DNA of 64,000 bases from Blastomonas sp. (GTDB lineage Bacteria > Pseudomonadota > Alphaproteobacteria > Sphingomonadales > Sphingomonadaceae). The notes beneath the pieces were generated by a model, which had not been told where the DNA came from, did no database searches, and saw only the letters and a program-made list of their open reading frames with translations. A program made the translations under genes and the position numbers. Below are positions 27,792 through 36,492 of this stretch, in pieces (the stretch's first letter is position 1; each line of letters opens with the position of its first letter). The stretch covers positions 173,961-237,960 of the forward strand of contig NZ_JAUCZC010000001.1 of assembly GCF_030373265.1 (NCBI RefSeq). Direction: 5' to 3'.

Positions 27792-28970
27792 ATGACTACC
27801 AATGCGCCTGCGGGTAACGGACCCGCCCTCGTTGAGCCGATCACGGCGGAAGATGTCGAACGCAGGCTGAGCGGGCTTTGGACCTGGCTTAGCGATCATG
27901 CCGTCGAGATCGCGATCGCTGCCGGCATCGGCACCGCAATCTATCTGGCTCTGGCCTATCTGCAGCGGCATGCGCGAATCTACGCTTACCGCCAGGAAGA
28001 CAGACTTTCACTGGCCGCAATCGTTGCGCGGACCCTGTCCAAGACCAAGCAGTATTTCCTGATCATGGTCGCGGTGCGTCTGGTGGTCGGGTTTTCCGAA
28101 GCTCCCGTCGGCATCGTCCAGACCGTCAGCTTTCTGTTCACCGTTGCTTCGGTGTTCCAGGTCGCGATCTGGGCACGCGAGATCATTCTGGGGATGATCG
28201 AACGCCGCGCGACGGTGAGCGACGATGCCGGCAGCGAGACGCTGGCCAATGCGATGTCGCTGATCCGCCTGCTGGTGACGGTGGTGCTGTTCGCGATTGC
28301 ATCGATCATGGTGCTCGACAATCTGGGCGTCAACGTCACCGGCCTGATCGCCGGTCTGGGTATCGGCGGCATCGCCATCGGCCTGGCCGCACAGGGCATT
28401 TTTTCCGATCTGTTTGCGGCGCTGTCGATCATCTTCGACAAGCCTTTCAAGCGCGGCGAGACGATCGGGTTCGATTCCACCACCGCGACGGTCGAGAAGA
28501 TCGGGTTGAAGAGCGCGCGCTTGCGCTCGGTGAATGGCGAAGAGATCATCATCTCGAACACCAATCTCCTGTCGAAGCAGATCATCAATTATACCAGGCT
28601 CAACCGCAGGCGGACGCGCTACATGATCGGATTGATCTACCAGACGCCGCCGGAACGCGCGCGACTGGTCCCCGAGATGGTGCGCGAACTGGTTGAGCAA
28701 GCCGGTGGCGTGTTCATCCGCTGTGGCTTCGTCGGCTTTGGCGCGAGCTCGATCGACTTCGAGCTCGATTTCGACATCATGAGCGCCAACTTCGACGAGG
28801 TGTTCGAGGCCCGGCACCGGATCGGACTCGCCATCCTGGAGCGTTTCAACAACGAAGGCTTCGAGTTTGCCTATCCGACCCAGACGTCGTTTACCGCGGC
28901 GCCGGACGGGCGGATGGTGCTGCCCTATCCCGAAGGCGGCTTTGCGGTCACGGTCGACGGTCAGCACTGA
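27792..28970 (+). CDS. Mechanosensitive ion channel (MscS family)
   Basis: A 392-residue inner-membrane channel that opens on membrane tension to release solutes in hypo-osmotic shock. It has about four to five hydrophobic helices in the first 190 residues; the pore helix TM3 is visible as IAGLGIGGIAIGLAAQGIFS, followed by the family block DLFAALSIIFDKPFKRGETI, the beta domain (SARLRSVNGEEIIISNTNLLSKQIINY) and the alpha/beta C-terminal domain. It is longer than E. coli MscS by an extra N-terminal helix. It follows the O-ligase gene by 28 bases, so it could share its transcript. Confidence 0.93.
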   Translation: MTTNAPAGNGPALVEPITAEDVERRLSGLWTWLSDHAVEIAIAAGIGTAIYLALAYLQRHARIYAYRQEDRLSLAAIVARTLSKTKQYFLIMVAVRLVVGFSEAPVGIVQTVSFLFTVASVFQVAIWAREIILGMIERRATVSDDAGSETLANAMSLIRLLVTVVLFAIASIMVLDNLGVNVTGLIAGLGIGGIAIGLAAQGIFSDLFAALSIIFDKPFKRGETIGFDSTTATVEKIGLKSARLRSVNGEEIIISNTNLLSKQIINYTRLNRRRTRYMIGLIYQTPPERARLVPEMVRELVEQAGGVFIRCGFVGFGASSIDFELDFDIMSANFDEVFEARHRIGLAILERFNNEGFEFAYPTQTSFTAAPDGRMVLPYPEGGFAVTVDGQH

Positions 28971-29150
28971 ACGAGCGATTCGTACAACTGCTGAGCCTTT
29001 CCGTTTGCGTAAAGCAGTGTGCGGGCGGTGCATGCCGTAGCGGCGTGCTCTCGGGCCTTGTATCGAGCTCGGAAAAGCGCCAAAAGGCGCCAGTTCATTC
29101 GGCGCGTTGTCAAAAAGGGCGATCGCTGAACCATCAACAGGAGAGCGAAT

Positions 29151-29609
29151 ATGAGCGCAATTTCCGCGCAGGAAATGCAGGGCATGGTCGGCAACACGCT
29201 GGGCACGTCCGAATGGCTGCTGGTTGACCAGGAGATGATCAACAAGTTCGCCGATGCCACCGGCGATCACCAGTTCATCCACGTCAACGAGGAAATGGCC
29301 AAGATGACGCCGTTCGGCGGAACCATTGCGCATGGTTTCCTCACGCTCTCGCTGTTCCCGGTGCTGATGGCCAAGTCCGATTGCCCGCGCGTCGACGGCG
29401 TCAAGATGGGCGTCAACTACGGTGGTAACAAGGTTCGCTTCCTGGCGCCAGTGCGCTCGGGCAAGCGCGTGCGCGGCCATTTCAAGCTGCTCGAACTTGA
29501 AGAAAAGCGCCCCGGCCAGTGGCAGCAGACGCTGGAGTTCAGCGTCGAAATCGAGGGCGAAGAAAAGCCCGCCGTCATGGCCGAGTGGATCAGCCAGTTT
29601 TTTGTGTGA
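29151..29609 (+). CDS. MaoC-like hydratase
   Basis: A 152-residue single hotdog-domain enoyl-CoA hydratase. The catalytic Asp and His lie in FADATGDHQFIHVNEEMA, followed by the conserved PFGGTIAHGFLTLSL. R-specific enoyl-CoA hydratases of this type feed (R)-3-hydroxyacyl-CoA to polyhydroxyalkanoate synthesis or take part in beta-oxidation. The thiolase gene follows after 50 bases on the same strand and a PHA depolymerase lies 3.5 kb away, so a role in short-chain acyl-CoA/PHA metabolism is reasonable. The AGGAGAG ribosome binding site fixes the start. The 180-base gap before it holds no visible gene. Confidence 0.92.
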   Translation: MSAISAQEMQGMVGNTLGTSEWLLVDQEMINKFADATGDHQFIHVNEEMAKMTPFGGTIAHGFLTLSLFPVLMAKSDCPRVDGVKMGVNYGGNKVRFLAPVRSGKRVRGHFKLLELEEKRPGQWQQTLEFSVEIEGEEKPAVMAEWISQFFV

Positions 29610-29659
29610 TTTGACCGGCGCCGAGCGACTTTCGCTCGCCGCCTGACAGGAGAATTTCC

Positions 29660-30835
29660 ATGCGTGATGCAGTTATCGTTTCCACCGCCCGCACCCCGAT
29701 CGGCAAGGCCTATCGCGGCGGTTTCAACGCCACCCCGTCGCCGACGCTGGCCGCCCATTCGATCCGCGCTGCTGTCGAGCGCGCCGGCATCGAAGGCGGC
29801 CAGGTCGATGATGTCGTTATGGGCGCCGCTCTCCAGCAGGGCGTGCAGCACACCATCGGCCGCACCGCCGCGCTGCGTGCCGGCCTTCCCGTCACCGTCG
29901 CCGGCATGTCGATCGACCGCCAGTGCTCGTCGGGTGTGATGTCGATCGCCACCGCCGCCAAGCAGATCATCGTCGACCGCATGGACATCGTCGTCGCTGG
30001 CGGCGTCGAATCGATCTCGATGGTGCAGACCCCCGAAATGCGCGTCGCGCCCGATCCGGAGCTGCTGGCGATGCACAACGATGTGTACATGCCGATGCTG
30101 CAAACCGCAGAGACCGTCGCCAAGCGCTACAACATCAGCCGCGACCGTCAGGACGAATACGCCTATCGCTCGCAGATGCGCACCGCCGCTGCCCAGGCCG
30201 CGGGCAAGTTCGACGACGAAATCATCCCCGTGAAAGCGAAGATGGCGTTCAAGAACAAGGAAACCGGCGAGGTCACGATGACCGATGTCGAAGTGACCAA
30301 GGACGAAGGCAACCGCGCCGACACCACGCTGGAAGGCCTGAAGGGTCTGCAGCCCGTGATGGGCCCGGGCATGAACATCACCGCCGGCAACGCCAGCCAG
30401 CTCTCCGATGGTGCTTCGTCGTGCGTGATCATGGAAGCCAAGATTGCCGAGCATAAGGGCCTGCAGCCGCTGGGCCGCTATGTCGGCATGGCCGCCGCCG
30501 GCACTCAGCCTGACGAAATGGGCATCGGCCCCGTGTTCGCGGTGCCGCAGCTGCTCAAGCGCTTCGGCCTGAAGATGGACGATATCGGCCTGTGGGAGCT
30601 CAACGAAGCGTTCGCGGTGCAGGTGCTGTATTGCCAGGACGTGCTCGGCATTCCCGACGAGCTGCTCAACGTCAATGGCGGCTCGATCTCGATCGGCCAC
30701 CCTTATGGCATGACCGGCGCGCGCTGCACCGGCCATGCGCTGATCGAAGGCAAGCGTCGCGGTGCGAAATATGTCGTCGTGACGATGTGCGTCGGCGGCG
30801 GAATGGGCGCCGCAGGCCTGTTCGAAGTCTTCTGA
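29660..30835 (+). CDS. Acetyl-CoA C-acyltransferase (thiolase)
   Basis: Thiolases cleave 3-ketoacyl-CoA with CoA, or condense acetyl-CoA units. The 391-residue protein has the nucleophilic Cys89 in [11 protein letters not shown], the NEAFAVQ motif, the active-site His in [10 protein letters not shown] and the second catalytic Cys in [11 protein letters not shown]. The sequence is closest in style to degradative/FadA-like acyltransferases ([10 protein letters not shown] start) but acetoacetyl-CoA thiolase activity cannot be excluded. It forms a short operon with the MaoC hydratase upstream. A hairpin follows its stop at 30846. Confidence 0.95.
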   Translation: MRDAVIVSTARTPIGKAYRGGFNATPSPTLAAHSIRAAVERAGIEGGQVDDVVMGAALQQGVQHTIGRTAALRAGLPVTVAGMSIDRQCSSGVMSIATAAKQIIVDRMDIVVAGGVESISMVQTPEMRVAPDPELLAMHNDVYMPMLQTAETVAKRYNISRDRQDEYAYRSQMRTAAAQAAGKFDDEIIPVKAKMAFKNKETGEVTMTDVEVTKDEGNRADTTLEGLKGLQPVMGPGMNITAGNASQLSDGASSCVIMEAKIAEHKGLQPLGRYVGMAAAGTQPDEMGIGPVFAVPQLLKRFGLKMDDIGLWELNEAFAVQVLYCQDVLGIPDELLNVNGGSISIGHPYGMTGARCTGHALIEGKRRGAKYVVVTMCVGGGMGAAGLFEVF

Positions 30836-30845
30836 TCCTCCGTTT

Positions 30846-30870
30846 AGTCTGGTCCATTCCGGACCAGACT
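30846..30870 (+). terminator. Hairpin after thiolase gene, weak terminator
   Basis: AGTCTGGTCC (30846-30855) pairs perfectly with GGACCAGACT (30861-30870) around ATTCC. It is followed by TCGGTTCTGT rather than a pure U-tract, so termination may be partial. Confidence 0.6.
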
Positions 30871-30901
30871 TCGGTTCTGTAATGCCGACCGGTTCCCGAT
30901 A

Positions 30902-30932
30902 CTTCGCTCCGGCTGTGATGGCCGGAGCGAAG
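30902..30932 (+). promoter_or_regulatory. 12-bp RNA hairpin touching the ribosome binding site of the M15 peptidase gene
   Basis: CTTCGCTCCGGC (30902-30913) and GCCGGAGCGAAG (30921-30932) pair perfectly across a 7-base loop. The last bases of the 3' arm are the first bases of the Shine-Dalgarno AAGGAGGGAG (30931-30939) of the gene starting at 30941. It could modulate ribosome access, or be a second, Rho-independent-like stop for the upstream operon. Confidence 0.55.
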
Positions 30933-30940
30933 GAGGGAGT

Positions 30941-31396
30941 ATGTCAGGATTCGATCACGCGGCATTTGCCGAGTTTGTCACCGGCTTGAACTTGCGATTT
31001 TTCAAGCCGTACGAGTTTCTGGTTACCGGTGGCAGGCACAGCGATCCGCACAGCCCCGCGTTCGGCAAGAATACGCTGCCGCCCAGGGAGTTGTGGAGCA
31101 ACATGGCGCGCACCGCACAGGTGCTCGATGCCTTCCGCTTGCGGATCGGCGCGCCGGTCCGCATCACCAATGCCTACCGCAGCCCCGAATACAACCGCGC
31201 GATCGGTGGTGCCAAGAACAGCCAGCACATGAAATTCAACGCGCTCGATTTCGTGGTCGAAGGTGGCAGCACCGTCGGCCAGTGGGTGCGGACGTTGCGG
31301 GTAATCCGCAACGAGGAACAGATGTTCAAGGGCGGGATAGGCCAGTATTCCAGCTTTGCCCATGTCGATACGCGCGGCGTCAACGTAGACTGGTAA
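30941..31396 (+). CDS. Peptidase M15 family protein (D-Ala-D-Ala carboxypeptidase-like)
   Basis: A 151-residue protein of the M15A (VanY/zinc D-Ala-D-Ala carboxypeptidase-like) fold. The zinc-site pattern is present: NAYRSPEYNRAIGGAKNSQHMKFNALDFVV gives the conserved Arg, a His (SQH) and an Asp (ALDF), and FAHVDTRG gives the last His. It has no signal peptide. Such small M15 proteins cleave peptidoglycan peptides or act as phage-like endolysins; here there are no phage genes near. Strong ribosome binding site AAGGAGGGAG; a stable hairpin abuts it. Confidence 0.88.
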   Translation: MSGFDHAAFAEFVTGLNLRFFKPYEFLVTGGRHSDPHSPAFGKNTLPPRELWSNMARTAQVLDAFRLRIGAPVRITNAYRSPEYNRAIGGAKNSQHMKFNALDFVVEGGSTVGQWVRTLRVIRNEEQMFKGGIGQYSSFAHVDTRGVNVDW

Positions 31397-31475
31397 TGGG
31401 CGAGCAGCCGCGACGCTTGTGGGAACGGCTTGCCGGGCCAGCCGTACCATCCTGTATCAATCACAGGAGACCCCC

Positions 31476-31958
31476 ATGTCCGATACCCATGAATCGCTTG
31501 ACGCTTTTTGGAGCGCACTCGACTCCAGCCCGTTCCTGATGTTGGGTCTGCCCGCACAGGCGGCGCACAGCATGCCGATGACCGCACAGTTCGATGACCG
31601 TCACGGCTCGATTTGGTTTTATGGTTCGCGTTCGAGCCGTCTGGTCGAAGGCTTGACCTCGACCAACAGCGCGATGGCGCAGTATGTCGGCGAGGGGCAC
31701 AAGCTGTTCGCATGCATCGCCGGCTCGCTGACGATCGACAACGACCCAGCGATCATCGACAAATTCTGGTCCAATTCGGTGGAAGCCTGGTACGAACAGG
31801 GCAAGTCTGACCCGGATTTGGTCATGCTCCGTTTTGATCCGACCGACATCGAAATCTGGCAGGCAGACATGACGTTGGTCGGGAAGCTCAAGATGATGTT
31901 CGGTGGCACGATGAGCGCCAAGGATCTCGAGGGCAAGCACGTCGAAACCGCGCTCTAA
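31476..31958 (+). CDS. Pyridoxamine 5'-phosphate oxidase-like flavin-binding protein (general stress protein 26 type)
   Basis: A 160-residue split-barrel protein. The family pattern is visible: a starting helix (DAFWSALDSSPFLMLGL), then MPMTAQFDDRHGSIWFYGSR (strands around the flavin), an ACIAGSLTIDNDP strand, IIDKFWSNSVEAWYEQGKSDPDLVMLRFDPTDIEIW, which is typical of general stress protein 26. The first ATG at 31476 has a CAGGAG upstream. Function is probably flavin or heme binding under stress; the real reaction is not known. Confidence 0.88.
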   Translation: MSDTHESLDAFWSALDSSPFLMLGLPAQAAHSMPMTAQFDDRHGSIWFYGSRSSRLVEGLTSTNSAMAQYVGEGHKLFACIAGSLTIDNDPAIIDKFWSNSVEAWYEQGKSDPDLVMLRFDPTDIEIWQADMTLVGKLKMMFGGTMSAKDLEGKHVETAL

Positions 31959-32032
31959 ACCACTCGTCGGCGCCCAAGAACGCTGACAGCCGATTTCGCC
32001 GCCCGCCCGTAAACCGAGCGGGCGGCGACACC

Positions 32033-33004
32033 TCATTCGGGTAAGCTGATCACGCCGCCTGAAAAGCGGAATCCGCCTTCGCGGTCGCGCGCAAGCAGGG
32101 CAGGTCCATCGAGATCGACCCAGTCGGCGGTCTGCGCCAGATGGAAGGCGGGGTGGATACCCAGGCTGGTCGACAGCATGCAGCCGACCATCGTCTTGAG
32201 CCCACGTGCCTTGGCGGCCTCGCTCAGCCGCAAAGCCTCGGTTAGCCCGCCTGCCTTGTCGAGCTTGATGTTGATCGCGTGAAAACTGCCGGCAATCCGG
32301 TCGATATCCTCGGCGACGTGGCAGCTCTCGTCGGCGCAGAACGGCAGTGAAGTTGTTACCGTTTCGAGGTCGTCTTCCAACCCGGCCCCCACGGGCTGTT
32401 CGATCAGTTCAACGCCAAGCTTCTTCAGCGACGCCGTCATCTCCTGAAGATCGACATCCGCCCACGCCTCGTTGGCATCGATGATCAGCCGGGCATCTGG
32501 CGCGCCGATGCGTACGGCCTCCACGCGCAACAGATCATCCACGCCATTGAGCTTCAGCTTCAGCAAAGGATAGCCATTGGCCGCGGCCTTCGCCGCATCC
32601 GCCTTCATCGTTTCGGGGTCGTTGAGCGAGATGGTGAAGGCCGTGACGAGTGGCCTTGGCTCGGGAAGCCCGGCGAGCAGCCACAGGGGCTTGCCCGACG
32701 CTCGCACTTCCAGGTCCCACAAGGCTGCATCGAGCGCGTTCCGCGCCGCGCCCTCCATCATCGTCTGGAGCAGATCCTCGCGAAGCAGCGGGCGGTTCTG
32801 CCGCGCCCGAGTCTCGATCGCCTCGGCGCACAGCTCTGCGGTCTCGCCCTCGTAATAGATCGGCGTGCCTTCGCCGCGCCCCACATGGGTACCGTCGGTG
32901 ACCTCGCAATAGACGACATCGACATCGGTCTTTGCGCCACGGCTGATGATGAAGCTGCCATCGACGGCAAAGCGTTCGACGCGAACGGTCTTGAGGTTAA
33001 TCAT
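32033..33004 (-). CDS. L-Ala-D/L-Glu (dipeptide) epimerase, enolase superfamily
   Basis: Epimerises dipeptides, classically the murein peptide L-Ala-D-Glu, so that recycled peptidoglycan peptides can be degraded. The 323-residue protein has the capping domain and a TIM barrel with catalytic lysines (LLKLKLNG and INIKLDKAGG), magnesium ligands (LIIDANEAW, IEQP, and CADESCH), and a D-x-D element in WVDLDGPALLARD that in characterised dipeptide epimerases binds the dipeptide amino group. The start ATG 33004 gives the usual INLKTVRVER beginning. It follows the M15 and stress-protein genes convergently. Together with the M15 peptidase it suggests murein peptide salvage. Confidence 0.92.
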   Translation of the reverse strand: MINLKTVRVERFAVDGSFIISRGAKTDVDVVYCEVTDGTHVGRGEGTPIYYEGETAELCAEAIETRARQNRPLLREDLLQTMMEGAARNALDAALWDLEVRASGKPLWLLAGLPEPRPLVTAFTISLNDPETMKADAAKAAANGYPLLKLKLNGVDDLLRVEAVRIGAPDARLIIDANEAWADVDLQEMTASLKKLGVELIEQPVGAGLEDDLETVTTSLPFCADESCHVAEDIDRIAGSFHAINIKLDKAGGLTEALRLSEAAKARGLKTMVGCMLSTSLGIHPAFHLAQTADWVDLDGPALLARDREGGFRFSGGVISLPE

Positions 33005-33074
33005 GCGCGCCCGATAGGCGGCGCGCGGCGAGGCGGCAAGGGCCAAACAGGCCAGTTGCCGCCCCGATCCGCAT

Positions 33075-34295
33075 TCAATTGTGCGCTGCGATCCAGTCTT
33101 CGACCACGGGGGCGATCCGTTCGCGCCACTTGCTGCCGTTGAAGATGCCGTAATGGCCTACCTTCTCAGCCATCAGGTACTTCTTTTTCGCCTTGGGCAG
33201 CTTGGGGGCAAGCGTCAGCGCGGCGCGAGTCTGGCCCAGACCGCTGATATCGTCGCGTTCGCCCTCGATCGCGAGCATCGCGATATCGGTAATCGCGCCC
33301 GGATCGATGCGCTTGCCGCGATGCATGAACTCGCCCTTGGGCAGGCTGTGAGTCTGGAAGACGTTTTCGACCGTCTGCAGATAGAACTCCGCGGTCATAT
33401 CGCAGACCGAGCGATACTCATCGTAGAAATCCTTGGTCGAATCAGCGCTTTCATCATCGCCGGTGACCAGATGCTTGAACATCTCCCAATGGCTCATCAT
33501 GTGGTTGCCGAGATTCATCGACATGAACCCGGTAAGCTGCATGAACCCGGGATAGACCTTGCGCCCGGAACCTTTGTACTGGAATGGTACCTTGGCGATG
33601 ACGTTTTGCTCGAACCACGCCAACGGACGTTTGGTAGCCATGGTGTTGACCGCCGTGGGCGCCTCGCGGGTATCGATCGGGCCGCCCATCATTGTCAGCG
33701 ACTTGGGGCGACAGGGGTGTTCGTCAGCCGACATCAGTGCGGCGGCGGCAAAGCTGGGCACCGAGGGCTGGCACACGGCGAGCATGTGCGCGCCAGGGCC
33801 GATATGCTCGAGAAAACCGACCAGATAGTCGATGTAATCGTCCAGGTCGAAGTTGCCCTCGCTCATTGGAACGTCGCGGGCATCGGCCCAGTCGGTAACG
33901 TACACCTCGTGCTTGGGGATCATCCGCGCGACAGTGCCGCGCAGCAGAGTGGCATAATGGCCCGACATCGGCGCAACGATCAACAGCCGCGGCGCGTCGT
34001 CAGGCAGCATCGCATGCCGGAAGCGCAACAGGCTGCCGAACGGGCGTTCGAGCACGACCGCTTCGTCCACGGCGCTGGCGACACCGTCGATATCGACCGT
34101 TTCGATGCCGAACGCCGGCTTGCCATAGGGCGCCGATGCATGCGCGAAAACTTCCAGCGCGGACGCCAGGATCGGCTGCCCGCCCCAATAGGTCATCGGG
34201 TTCAACGGGCTGTTGAGCATATTGGCGCCCATCGTCGCGATGGCGCTCGCGCTCGAGAGAAACGAGCGCTGAAGTTCATAAGCGTGGTAAAGCAT
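33075..34295 (-). CDS. phaZ: Intracellular polyhydroxyalkanoate depolymerase
   Basis: Mobilises stored PHB/PHA granules. The 406-residue protein starts MLYHAYELQRSFLSS, typical of PhaZ, and has an alpha/beta hydrolase core. The nucleophile region is HMLAVCQPSVPSFAAAAL; in the Ralstonia intracellular depolymerase the Cys of VCQ is the reported nucleophile, so Cys is more likely here than Ser. A conserved late His is in AEKVGHYGIFNGSKW. I chose ATG 34295, with AGGGGA upstream. The gene stands 70 bases upstream of the epimerase gene on the same strand. Confidence 0.93.
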   Translation of the reverse strand: MLYHAYELQRSFLSSASAIATMGANMLNSPLNPMTYWGGQPILASALEVFAHASAPYGKPAFGIETVDIDGVASAVDEAVVLERPFGSLLRFRHAMLPDDAPRLLIVAPMSGHYATLLRGTVARMIPKHEVYVTDWADARDVPMSEGNFDLDDYIDYLVGFLEHIGPGAHMLAVCQPSVPSFAAAALMSADEHPCRPKSLTMMGGPIDTREAPTAVNTMATKRPLAWFEQNVIAKVPFQYKGSGRKVYPGFMQLTGFMSMNLGNHMMSHWEMFKHLVTGDDESADSTKDFYDEYRSVCDMTAEFYLQTVENVFQTHSLPKGEFMHRGKRIDPGAITDIAMLAIEGERDDISGLGQTRAALTLAPKLPKAKKKYLMAEKVGHYGIFNGSKWRERIAPVVEDWIAAHN

Positions 34296-34568
34296 GTAAT
34301 TCCCCTGCAAACCGCCGTGTCCGCTTGGTGCAGCTCTGTCCGGAGGCCTCTCAGCCTCCAATGTTGCGCTGCACCCATAAAAACACAAGCGATTTACGCA
34401 TAACATGGGTCCGAGGTTGCCCGACATGACCGTTACACAGTCCGGTTAACGGTTCACTTAAACGCGTATCGCGGGGCACGATCTCTAGGGCGCGTGCCGT
34501 CGCTTCCGAAACGCTATGGCCTGCCAAAATCGTTGAGTGGAACTGGCAGGCCTGCTAGGCGCTCTGCC

Positions 34569-36443
34569 ATGGCGCAAACACACATTTCAACAGCCTCTGA
34601 CGTGGCTGTCCCTGATCAGGCCGGCGCAGCATCGGCGGTGGTGGCCGACGATACCGCCCCTGCCAAGGGTAAGCGCGGCAATCCGCGCCAGATCGGCAAT
34701 CTGGCGATGATCATGCGCTTTGCTTCGGCCTATCCCAGGCAGATTGCCTGCGCCATGCTGGCATTGACCGTCGCTGCGGGGGCGACTTTGGCCATCCCTG
34801 CCGGGTTTAAGATGGTTATCGACCGCGGCTTCGATGCCGGCGGCAGCACCGAGGATATCGGCCGCTGGTTTCGCTACCTGTTCATGATCACCGTTGTGCT
34901 GGGGCTTTCGACCGCGCTGCGCTTCTATTTCGTCTCCTGGCTGGGCGAGCGCGTCGTGGCCGATATCCGGCTTGCGGTGCAGCGCAACCTGCTGCGGCTG
35001 GCGCCCAGTTTCTTCGAGACTAACCGTCCTTCCGAAATCGCCTCGCGGATGACATCGGATACCGCGATCGTCGAGCAGGTGGTGGGCACCACCGTTTCGG
35101 TCGCGTTGCGCAATCTGGTGGTCGGCATCGGCGGGATTGCCTATCTGTTTTCGCTCGCTCCCAAGCTGACCGGCATGCTGCTGCTGGGCATCCCGGTGAT
35201 CGTGCTCCCCATCGTCTTTATCGGCCGCAAGCTCGAAAAGGTCGCTCGATCGAGCCAGGATCGAGTCGCCAATGTCGGCGCCACGATCACCGAAGTGCTC
35301 GCGGCTATGAAGATCGTCCAGGCCTTCGGTCAGGAAGACCGCGAGGCGAACCGCTTCGGCGAGGCTGTCGAGACCACCTTCGCCACAGCGCGCCGCCGCA
35401 TCACGCTGCGCGCCAGCCTGACCGCCGTTGTTATCACTCTGATCTTCGGCGCGATCACCATGATCATGTGGCAGGGCGCGGTCGACGTCATCGAAGGGCG
35501 TCTGTCGGGCGGCGACATCGCGGCATTCGTGCTCACCGGCGGCCTGGTCGCGGGTGCCTTCGGGGCGCTGACCGAAGTCTATGGCGACCTGCTGCGTGCA
35601 GGGGGGGCCGCCGGACGGCTCAACGAACTGCTCAACGAGCAGCCGGAGATCCGCGCGCCCGCCAACCCCATCGTTCTGCCGGTGCCGCCGCGTGGTCAGC
35701 TCAGCTTCCAGAACGTCAGCTTTGCCTATCCCACGCGGCCCGACACCTTGGCACTCAAGGATTTTTCGCTGCAGGTCTCCCCAGGGGAGACCGTGGCGAT
35801 CGTCGGGCCGTCAGGTGCCGGCAAGTCCACATTGTTCCAGCTGGCGCAACGTTTCTACGATCCGCAAGCAGGGTCGGTCCGGATCGATGGCGTGGCGCTG
35901 CCCTCTGCCGACCCCGAAGCGATCCGCCAGCGCATGGCGTTCGTTCCGCAGGACAGCGTCCTGTTTGCCGCCAGCGCACGCGACAACCTGCGCTATGGCA
36001 ACTGGACCGCCACCGACGAGCAGATCTGGGATGCGGCCCGCGCTGCCAATGCGGAAGAGTTTCTGCGCAAGCTGCCCGAGGGCCTCGACAGCTATATGGG
36101 CGAGGGCGGTGCACGGCTCTCGGGCGGGCAGCGTCAGCGGATTTCAATTGCCCGCGCGCTGCTGCGCAATGCGCCGATCCTGCTGCTCGATGAAGCGACG
36201 TCTGCGCTGGATGCCGAGAGCGAAAAACTGGTTCAGAACGCGCTCGAGCGGTTGATGCAGGGGCGCACGACTTTGGTCATCGCGCACCGGCTTGCGACGA
36301 TCCGCTCGGCCGACCGCATTATCGTGATGAGCGATGGCGCCATCGTCGAGCAGGGCACGCATGACGAACTGTCGGCACGCAGCGGGCTGTATGCACGGCT
36401 GTCCAGCCTGCAATTCACCGAAGGGCCGCTGGCGGCGGAGTGA
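34569..36443 (+). CDS. ABC transporter with fused membrane and ATPase domains (MsbA/lipid-exporter-like)
   Basis: A 624-residue half-transporter that works as a homodimer to export lipids, drugs or peptides across the inner membrane. Six transmembrane helices lie in residues about 55-340 (for example QIACAMLALTVAAGATLAIP, RNLVVGIGGIAYLFSL). The ATPase domain (about 380-620) has Walker A GPSGAGKST, the Q-loop (AFVPQDSVLFA), signature LSGGQRQR, Walker B PILLLDEATSALDAES and the switch His in IAHRLATI. A 45-residue hydrophilic N-terminal extension is alanine/proline-rich. Start ATG 34569 is used; an upstream GTG at 34494 in frame is less likely. The exported substrate is unknown. Confidence 0.93.
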   Translation: MAQTHISTASDVAVPDQAGAASAVVADDTAPAKGKRGNPRQIGNLAMIMRFASAYPRQIACAMLALTVAAGATLAIPAGFKMVIDRGFDAGGSTEDIGRWFRYLFMITVVLGLSTALRFYFVSWLGERVVADIRLAVQRNLLRLAPSFFETNRPSEIASRMTSDTAIVEQVVGTTVSVALRNLVVGIGGIAYLFSLAPKLTGMLLLGIPVIVLPIVFIGRKLEKVARSSQDRVANVGATITEVLAAMKIVQAFGQEDREANRFGEAVETTFATARRRITLRASLTAVVITLIFGAITMIMWQGAVDVIEGRLSGGDIAAFVLTGGLVAGAFGALTEVYGDLLRAGGAAGRLNELLNEQPEIRAPANPIVLPVPPRGQLSFQNVSFAYPTRPDTLALKDFSLQVSPGETVAIVGPSGAGKSTLFQLAQRFYDPQAGSVRIDGVALPSADPEAIRQRMAFVPQDSVLFAASARDNLRYGNWTATDEQIWDAARAANAEEFLRKLPEGLDSYMGEGGARLSGGQRQRISIARALLRNAPILLLDEATSALDAESEKLVQNALERLMQGRTTLVIAHRLATIRSADRIIVMSDGAIVEQGTHDELSARSGLYARLSSLQFTEGPLAAE

Positions 36444-36492
36444 TGGCGGTGCCATCGATGTCGCAAGCGCCTGATTCTCTGCCGGTTGTCTC

